From Mycobacterium sp. IS-3022 (lineage in GTDB: Bacteria > Actinomycetota > Actinomycetes > Mycobacteriales > Mycobacteriaceae), in contig NZ_LQIN01000034.1 in assembly GCF_001500065.1 (NCBI RefSeq), positions 248,001 to 312,000 of the forward strand: a stretch of DNA of 64,000 nucleotides, given 5' to 3'. The translations under genes were made by a program, and so were the position numbers. Of this stretch, positions 59,248 to 64,000 are shown one piece after another (the stretch's first letter is position 1; the number at the start of each line of letters is the position of its first letter). The notes under the pieces are model-generated. The model was not told where the DNA came from. It did not search any database and saw only the letters and a list, made by a program, of their open reading frames with translations.

Positions 59248-60585
59248 TCAGAATAGTAGTTGGGCTATCGAATAGATGACAAGCCCCGCCAATGAGCCCA
59301 CCACGGTGCCGTTGATCCGGATGAATTGCAAGTCACGGCCGACGTGGAGTTCTATGCGCCTGCTGGCCTCCTCGGCGTCCCACCGCTCGATGGTCTCGGT
59401 GATGATCGCGGTGATCTCGACGCCGTACTCGGCGACCAGGTGCTGGGCCGCACGGATGATCCAGTTGTCGACCTTGTCGCGCAGATCGGCGTCGTCGCGC
59501 AGCGACTCCCCGATGTGGATGACGGAGTCCGCGATGCGGGTGCGCAGCGCCGACGACGGGTCGTCGACCGACTCGAGGATGATGCGCTTGGCCGCCGTCC
59601 ACGCGGTCTCGGCGGCCCTGGCGACCTCGTCGCGGCCCATGATCTGTTCCTTGACGTTCTCGGCGCGCTGGATCGTGGCGTCGTCGTGCTGCAGATCGTC
59701 GGCGAACTCGAACAGGAACCGGGTGGCCGAGCGGCGCAGTTCGTGGTCGGGATTGCGGCGCACCTTGTCGGTGAAGTCCATCAGCTCGCGGTGGATGCGG
59801 TCGCCGACGAGGTGGTCGACCCAACGCGGCGACCAGGTCGGCGAATCGCGTTCGATCACCCGCTCGATGACGGGCCCGGCATTCAGCGACCACTGGAAAG
59901 CGCGGTCGGCGAGCAACTGCAGCAGGGCTTCCTGACGACGTTCCTCGAGCAGCGTGGCCAGCACGCGTCCGACGGGCGGACCCCACTGCGGTTCGGCGAG
60001 ACGCTTGACGATCATCCGGTCGAGCACGTGCTGCACGTCCTCGTCGCGCAGCATCTCCACGAGGACCCGCAGCACGGTGGCGGTCTCCGCCGCGACCCGC
60101 TCGGCGTGCGCGCGATCGGAGAGCCATTTCCCGAGCCGGCCCGCCACCTCGGCGTCGCGCAGTTTCGTCGAGACGACCTCCGGGGACAGGAAGTTCTCTC
60201 GGACGAAGGTGCCCAGGCCCTCGCCGAGCTGGTCCTTCTTGCGCTTGATGATCGCCGTGTGCGGGATCGGGATGCCCAGCGGGTGCTTGAACAGTGCGGT
60301 CACCGCGAACCAGTCCGCCAGCGCGCCGACCATGCCGGCCTCGGCGGCGGCGCGTACGTAGCCCACCCAGCCGGGCGCGCCCATCGACTGCGCCCATGTG
60401 CAGAGCAGGAAGATGACGGTGGCCCCGACGAGGAAGCTCAGCGCGACGACCTTCATCCGCCGCAGCCCGCGGCGCCGCTCGGCGTCTGCGGCGGCGTCGG
60501 CCCCGGCTAACGACTCGGCGAAGCTGGCCCGCGGCGCGGGCGGAGCCGCCACGGCGCGTCCGCCGGCGCTGGGTCTGTGTGCCAC
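59248..60585 (-). CDS. DUF445 membrane protein (Rv0473-like)
   Basis: About 445 residues. N-terminal membrane helix VVALSFLVGATVIFLLCTWA, the family motif GALADWFAVTALFKHPLGIP, a long helical soluble part, and a C-terminal helix VVGSLAGLVIYSIAQLLF. Start GTG 60583-60585 (VAHRPSAGG) is preferred; a TTG at 60630 would add 15 residues. Matches Rv0473. DUF445 proteins are uncharacterised. Divergent from the TetR gene with about 100 bp between. Confidence 0.9.
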   Translation of the reverse strand: MAHRPSAGGRAVAAPPAPRASFAESLAGADAAADAERRRGLRRMKVVALSFLVGATVIFLLCTWAQSMGAPGWVGYVRAAAEAGMVGALADWFAVTALFKHPLGIPIPHTAIIKRKKDQLGEGLGTFVRENFLSPEVVSTKLRDAEVAGRLGKWLSDRAHAERVAAETATVLRVLVEMLRDEDVQHVLDRMIVKRLAEPQWGPPVGRVLATLLEERRQEALLQLLADRAFQWSLNAGPVIERVIERDSPTWSPRWVDHLVGDRIHRELMDFTDKVRRNPDHELRRSATRFLFEFADDLQHDDATIQRAENVKEQIMGRDEVARAAETAWTAAKRIILESVDDPSSALRTRIADSVIHIGESLRDDADLRDKVDNWIIRAAQHLVAEYGVEITAIITETIERWDAEEASRRIELHVGRDLQFIRINGTVVGSLAGLVIYSIAQLLF

Positions 60586-60688
60586 TCCTCCATCATCCGC
60601 TACGACGCGGGTGAGGCTCCGGACCGACAACCCGCGGTGTCAAGATCGGCCGTACTATCGGAGAGACGACGAACGGATCACGAGGAAA

Positions 60689-61396
60689 GTGGCACAGCAG
60701 ACCGAAGCGATCGCGGTCAAGACGGACGGCCGCAAGCGACGATGGCACCAGCACAAAGTGGAACGCCGCAACGAGCTGGTGGATGGCACGCTGGAGGCTA
60801 TCCGGCGCCGCGGCAGCAATGTCAGCATGGACGAGATCGCCGCCGAGATCGGCGTCTCGAAAACGGTGCTGTACCGCTATTTCGTCGACAAGAACGACCT
60901 CACGACCGCGGTGATGATGCGGTTCGCGCAGACCACGCTGATCCCGAACATGGCCGCCGCGCTGTCGTCGAACCTGGACGGTTTCGCGCTGACTCGCGAG
61001 ATCATCCGCGTCTACGTCGAGACGGTGGCCGCCGAACCGGAGCCCTACCAGTTCGTGATGGCGAACAACTCGGCGAGCAAGAACCACGCGGTCGCGACAT
61101 CCGAGAACATCATCGCGCGCATGCTGGCGGTCATGCTGCGGCGCCGGATGGTGGAGGCGGGCATGGAGACCGGCGGCATCGAGCCCTGGGCCTACCACAC
61201 GGTCGGCGGCGTGCAGCTGGCCACGCACTCGTGGATGTCGAACCCGCGGATGAGTTCCGACGAACTGATCGACTACCTCACCATGCTGTCGTGGAATGCG
61301 TTGTGCGGCATCGTCGAAGTCGGCGGATCGCTGGAGCGCTTCCGCCAGCAGCCACACCCGTCGCCGGTGTTGCCGCCCCCGCGGGCCAATCAGTGA
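60689..61396 (+). CDS. TetR family regulator (Rv0472c-like)
   Basis: 235-residue TetR regulator: basic lead-in RKRRWHQHKVERRNELVDG, helix-turn-helix SMDEIAAEIGVSKTVLYRYF at about residues 45-65, then a ligand-binding domain. Start GTG 60689-60691 matches the length of Rv0472c (234 residues). Its stop overlaps the start of a PPK2 gene (GTGA), a coupling not found in M. tuberculosis, where umaA and pcaA are nearby instead. Resembles the TetR at 4161 in general layout. Confidence 0.92.
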   Translation: MAQQTEAIAVKTDGRKRRWHQHKVERRNELVDGTLEAIRRRGSNVSMDEIAAEIGVSKTVLYRYFVDKNDLTTAVMMRFAQTTLIPNMAAALSSNLDGFALTREIIRVYVETVAAEPEPYQFVMANNSASKNHAVATSENIIARMLAVMLRRRMVEAGMETGGIEPWAYHTVGGVQLATHSWMSNPRMSSDELIDYLTMLSWNALCGIVEVGGSLERFRQQPHPSPVLPPPRANQ

Positions 61397-62238
61397 CCTC
61401 CACTTCCGAGATCGCCGAAGCGCTGAGGTTTCGCGCAGGCGACAAGGTGGCCGACATCGACCCCGAGGCCACGCCGGGGTTCAGCGGGTCGAAAAGCGAT
61501 GGGGCCGCGATGCAGTCCGATCGCAGCGCTCGGTTGGCTGAGCTGCAGGAGATGCTCTACGCGAACTGGAAGGCCGCCGACGACTCCCGCTCGGTGTTGC
61601 TGGTGCTACAGGGCATGGACGCCGCGGGCAAGGGCGGAATCGTCAAACACGTTGTCGGCGCGGTGAATCCGATGGGTGTGCGCTACACCGCGTTCGGCAA
61701 GCCGACACCGGAAGAGCTCGAGCATGACTTCCTGTGGCGCATCCGGCGTGCGCTGCCGCCACCCGGCCACATCGGCGTGTTCGACCGGTCGCACTACGAG
61801 GACGTGCTCATCGTGCGCGTGCACGATCTTGTGCCGCCCGAAGTGTGGGGTGCGCGCTACGACGCGATCAACGCGTTCGAGCGTGAACTCGTCGACGGCG
61901 GAACGACTCTGGTGAAGGTCGCGATGTTCATCTCGCTCGACGAGCAGAAGAAGCAGTTGCTCGAGCGCCTCGACGACCCGACGAAATACTGGAAGTACAA
62001 CCCCGGCGATGTCGACGAGCGCGGCAAGTGGCCCCAGTACCAGGAGGCCTACCAGGCGGTGCTCGATCGTACGTCGACGGATTACGCGCCATGGCACGTC
62101 GTGCCGTGCAACCGCAGGTGGTACAGCCGCCTCGCCGTCACCGAATTGCTGATTCGGGCCCTCGAAGGCCTCGACTTGTCTTATCCGGCTGCGGATTTCG
62201 ACATCAGGGCGGAGCGTAAGCGGCTGCTCGACTCTTAG
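61393..62238 (+). CDS. ppk2: Polyphosphate kinase 2 family protein
   Basis: 281-residue PPK2 enzyme transferring phosphate between polyphosphate and nucleotides. Walker A GMDAAGKGGIVKHV, Walker B region GVFDRSHYEDVLIVRVHD, and lid residues in LERLDDPTKYWKYNPGDVDE. Start GTG 61393-61395 overlaps the TetR stop; the open frame continuing upstream inside the TetR gene in another frame is not coding. The hairpin at 62243 follows its stop by four bases and probably terminates it. Confidence 0.92.
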   Translation: MTSTSEIAEALRFRAGDKVADIDPEATPGFSGSKSDGAAMQSDRSARLAELQEMLYANWKAADDSRSVLLVLQGMDAAGKGGIVKHVVGAVNPMGVRYTAFGKPTPEELEHDFLWRIRRALPPPGHIGVFDRSHYEDVLIVRVHDLVPPEVWGARYDAINAFERELVDGGTTLVKVAMFISLDEQKKQLLERLDDPTKYWKYNPGDVDERGKWPQYQEAYQAVLDRTSTDYAPWHVVPCNRRWYSRLAVTELLIRALEGLDLSYPAADFDIRAERKRLLDS

Positions 62239-62242
62239 CCCT

Positions 62243-62305
62243 CGCCGAGTGCACGCCCCAGGTACGGAAAAGCGCCGAAGACGTACGTGGGCAGTGCGCT
62301 CGGCG
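62243..62305. repeat. 63-bp hairpin repeat, copy A
   Basis: Imperfect palindrome running from CGCCGAGTGCACGCC to GTGCGCTCGGCG with arms of about 24 bp and a 15-base loop. Copy B at 62686-62748 has the same length and orientation and differs at only about eight positions. It starts four bases after the PPK2 stop and lacks a T-run. It probably serves as a terminator for that gene; the near-identity of the copies suggests a dispersed or duplicated element. Confidence 0.85.
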
Positions 62306-62355
62306 ACAGAGAGTTGGTGCGCTCGAGGCGCTCTGCGAGGCACGACGATTGACAG

Positions 62356-62681
62356 GTGCGCTGCGACGTCTTCCTCGGCTCAGAAGCGCTGGCGTCGGGT
62401 GCGGTGACGCGGCGCGGGCTTGCCCGTCGATACATGAGGTTGCACCGCGACGTGTACGCGCCCACGGGCCTGACGCTGACCCCACGTGATCGGGCCTACG
62501 CAGCGTGGCTCTGGTCGGGGCGACGGGCCATACTCGTCGGGCATTCGATATCGGACGCCTCGAATTCCTGGCGAGCCAGCGCTGGTCGATCGTGCGGGTG
62601 AGCTCACGACAATTCCGCTACGAGCAAGACCGCATCGTTGCACGGGTCAAACGGGCACGGGAGCGGGCCGGCTGTGGCTAA
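62356..62681 (+). pseudogene. Decayed DUF559/AbiEi-type gene
   Basis: From GTG 62356 the first frame gives a typical N-terminus of mycobacterial DUF559 proteins (AVTRRGLARRYMRLHRDVYA, then LTPRDRAYAAWLWSGRRAIL). After about 62540 the match stops; in another frame the C-terminus continues (RLEFLASQRWSIVRVSSRQF and on to RARERAGCG) and ends at TAA 62679-62681. Roughly 180 central residues are missing and the frames do not join, so it is a deletion pseudogene. It lies between two copies of the 63-bp repeat. Confidence 0.75.
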
Positions 62682-62685
62682 CCCT

Positions 62686-62748
62686 CGCCTAGTGCACGCT
62701 CCAGGTACGGAAAGGCGCAAAAGACGTACCTGGGCCGTGCGCTCGGCG
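62686..62748. repeat. 63-bp hairpin repeat, copy B
   Basis: Direct-repeat partner of copy A: CGCCTAGTGCACGCT at one end and GTGCGCTCGGCG at the other, with strong internal complementarity (CCAGGTACG with CGTACCTGG). It begins five bases after the pseudogene stop and ends two bases before the fadB2 stop at 62750, so it can also serve as a terminator for fadB2. Confidence 0.85.
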
Positions 62749-62749
62749 C

Positions 62750-63604
62750 TCAGTACGTGTAGAAGCCGCGGCCGGATTTCTTACCGAGTTGGCCCGCCTC
62801 GACCATCCGCAGCAGCAGCGGCGGCGGCGCGTAGTGCGGATCCTTGTACTCGTCGTACATCGAGTCGGCGATCAGCTTCATCGTGTCGAGCCCGATGAGG
62901 TCCGACAGCCGCAGCGGGCCCATCGGGTGCGACAGGCCGGCCACGATCGCGGTGTCGACATCCTCGACCGTCGCGACACCCGCCTCGACCATCCGGATCG
63001 CCGACAGCAGGTAAGGCACCAGCAGCGCGTTGACCACGAAACCCGAACGGTCAGAACACCGCACGACCTTTTTGCCCAGCGTCTCGCTCGCGAACGCGGC
63101 CGTCCGCTGCAGCGCACCATCCGAGGTGACCAGGGTGTTGACCAGTTCGACCAGCGGCAGCACCGGCACCGGGTTGAAGAAGTGCAGCCCCAGCACGCGG
63201 CTCGGATTCTTCGTCGCCGCAGCGATTTTCATGATCGGGATGCTCGACGTGTTCGACGCCAGCACCGCGTCCGGATCGGTGACGATCTCGTCGAGTTGAG
63301 CGAAGATCTTGCCCTTGACCGCCTCGTCCTCGACGACGGCCTCGATCACCAGCTGACGGTCCGCCATGTCGGCAAGCAAGGTGCTGAACTTCAACCGCGC
63401 CAGCGCCGCGTCCCGGTCGCTTTCAGACAGCTTGCCCTTGCTGGCCGCCCGCTCCAGCGATCCGGTGATGCGCTTGCGGCCGGCCTCCACCAGTTCCTCG
63501 GAAGGCTCATAGACGACGACGTCGGCGCCCGCCTTCGCGCACACCTCGGCGATGCCGCCGCCCATCTGACCGGCGCCGACGACGCCCACTCGTTCAATGC
63601 TCAC
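62750..63604 (-). CDS. fadB2: 3-hydroxybutyryl-CoA dehydrogenase FadB2
   Basis: 284-residue NAD(P)-dependent 3-hydroxyacyl-CoA dehydrogenase. N-terminal Rossmann motif GVVGAGQMGGGIAEV, catalytic His in GLHFFNPVPVLPLVE, Ser/Asn in ASNTSSIPI, and the C-terminal helical domain with SHPMGPLRLSDLIGLDT. Start GTG 63602-63604 after a GAGGAGAA ribosome site. Matches Rv0468 downstream of icl1. Role in beta-oxidation or butanoate metabolism. Confidence 0.96.
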   Translation of the reverse strand: MSIERVGVVGAGQMGGGIAEVCAKAGADVVVYEPSEELVEAGRKRITGSLERAASKGKLSESDRDAALARLKFSTLLADMADRQLVIEAVVEDEAVKGKIFAQLDEIVTDPDAVLASNTSSIPIMKIAAATKNPSRVLGLHFFNPVPVLPLVELVNTLVTSDGALQRTAAFASETLGKKVVRCSDRSGFVVNALLVPYLLSAIRMVEAGVATVEDVDTAIVAGLSHPMGPLRLSDLIGLDTMKLIADSMYDEYKDPHYAPPPLLLRMVEAGQLGKKSGRGFYTY

Positions 63605-63619
63605 AACTTCTCCTCACAG

Positions 63620-63656
63620 CATCAGGCCCCGCCCAATATAAGGACGGGGCCTGATG
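63620..63656 (-). terminator. Terminator hairpin after aceA
   Basis: CATCAGGCCCCGCCC (63620-63634) and GGACGGGGCCTGATG (63642-63656) form a 15-bp stem with one mismatch and a 7-base AT-rich loop. It lies 15 bp beyond the aceA stop, so it is a strong candidate terminator or processing site between aceA and fadB2; both are on the minus strand and may still be partly cotranscribed. Confidence 0.8.
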
Positions 63657-63671
63657 GCACGAACCATGGGC

Positions 63672-64000
63672 TTAGTGGAACTGACCCTCTTCGGTCGAAC
63701 CCGCCAGCGCGGTCGTCGACGAGTTCGGGTCGACGGTCGTGGCGATCCGGTCGAAGTAGCCGGCACCGACCTCACGCTGGTGCTTGGTGGCGGTGTAACC
63801 CCGCTCCTCGGCGGCGAATTCGCGCTCCTGCAGCTCGACGTACGCGGTCATCTGGTTGCGGGCGTAGCCGTAGGCCAGATCGAACATCGAGTAGTTCAGG
63901 GCGTGGAAGCCGGCCAGCGTGATGAACTGGAACTTGAAGCCCATCGCGCCGAGCTCCTTCTGGAACTTCGCGATCGTCGCGTCGTCGAGGTGCTTCTTCC
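63672..64000 (-). CDS. aceA: Isocitrate lyase, C-terminal part (cut by window edge)
   Basis: Last 108 residues of isocitrate lyase, the glyoxylate shunt enzyme cleaving isocitrate to succinate and glyoxylate. The visible end contains KFQFITLAGFHALNYSMFDL, YARNQMTAYVELQEREFAA and the C-terminal tail ending TEEGQFH, all typical of mycobacterial Icl1. The catalytic Cys and metal-binding residues lie outside the window. Synteny with fadB2 supports the icl1 (Rv0467) assignment. Confidence 0.95.
   Translation of the reverse strand, partial: KKHLDDATIAKFQKELGAMGFKFQFITLAGFHALNYSMFDLAYGYARNQMTAYVELQEREFAAEERGYTATKHQREVGAGYFDRIATTVDPNSSTTALAGSTEEGQFH

Noticed and set aside
60577..62238. A continuous frame suggesting a TetR-region/PPK2 fusion
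   Set aside because: The upstream half is in a different frame from the TetR gene and has shadow composition; PPK2 begins at the coupled GTG 61393.
1..64000. tRNA, rRNA, insertion sequences, phage attachment sites or CRISPR arrays
   Set aside because: None noticed on reading both strands; no transposase or integrase motifs were seen. An RNA-gene scan (tRNAscan, Rfam) would settle the point.

Overview
The window is GC-rich DNA from a mycobacterium, most likely a fast-growing environmental species (Mycolicibacterium type). From about 40.5 kb to the right edge the gene order matches, in inverted orientation, the M. tuberculosis stretch from regX3-senX3 to icl1: regX3, senX3, gpm1, a YbjN protein, mshA, a ROK regulator, an SDR, the L,D-transpeptidase lprQ, murB, a DUF2505 protein, a nitrilase-type amidohydrolase, an Rv0479c-like protein, deoC, hbhA, an XRE regulator, a DUF445 protein, a TetR regulator, fadB2 and aceA. 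A complete mce operon and an HbhA with a lysine-rich tail agree with this. Species-level assignment is not possible from the sequence alone.

The left 40 kb is an accessory lipid or ketone metabolism locus. On the minus strand it holds five FAD-dependent Baeyer-Villiger-type monooxygenases, five free-standing short-chain dehydrogenases (one cut by the window edge), three full-length and one internally deleted PF10118 protein, two SRPBCC proteins, a trans-acting enoyl reductase-like protein, a lipase/esterase, a CocE-type hydrolase and two TetR regulators. These fall into three transcripts: 4008 to the left edge, 15577 to 5821, and 23919 to 15875. To the right, on the plus strand, come a methyltransferase, two unknown proteins and an ABC1 kinase (24.1-27.5 kb), then a ten-gene mce transporter operon (28.0-37.6 kb). 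An EphD-like hydrolase/SDR fusion and a methyltransferase follow on the minus strand (37.6-40.4 kb).

The parts suggest one pathway. A Mce transporter would import a hydrophobic molecule, a possible diiron oxygenase (PF10118) would hydroxylate it, SDRs would oxidise the alcohol to a ketone, the monooxygenases would insert oxygen to give an ester, and the esterases would cleave it. The enzyme families are read from the sequence; the order of steps and the substrate are inference. The main support for one system is a near-identical 12-bp palindrome (CTAT-nnnn-ATAG, about CTATTCRGATAG) in the promoter regions of one TetR gene, the largest monooxygenase operon, the divergent 24-kb promoter and the mce leader, with a one-mismatch copy before the 40-kb methyltransferase.

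The conserved right part has its own oddities: an inserted S53 peptidase/membrane protein/lipoprotein trio beside deoC, a PPK2 kinase coupled to the TetR gene, a decayed DUF559-type gene between two near-identical 63-bp hairpin repeats, and a senX3-regX3 pair that overlaps with no intergenic repeat.
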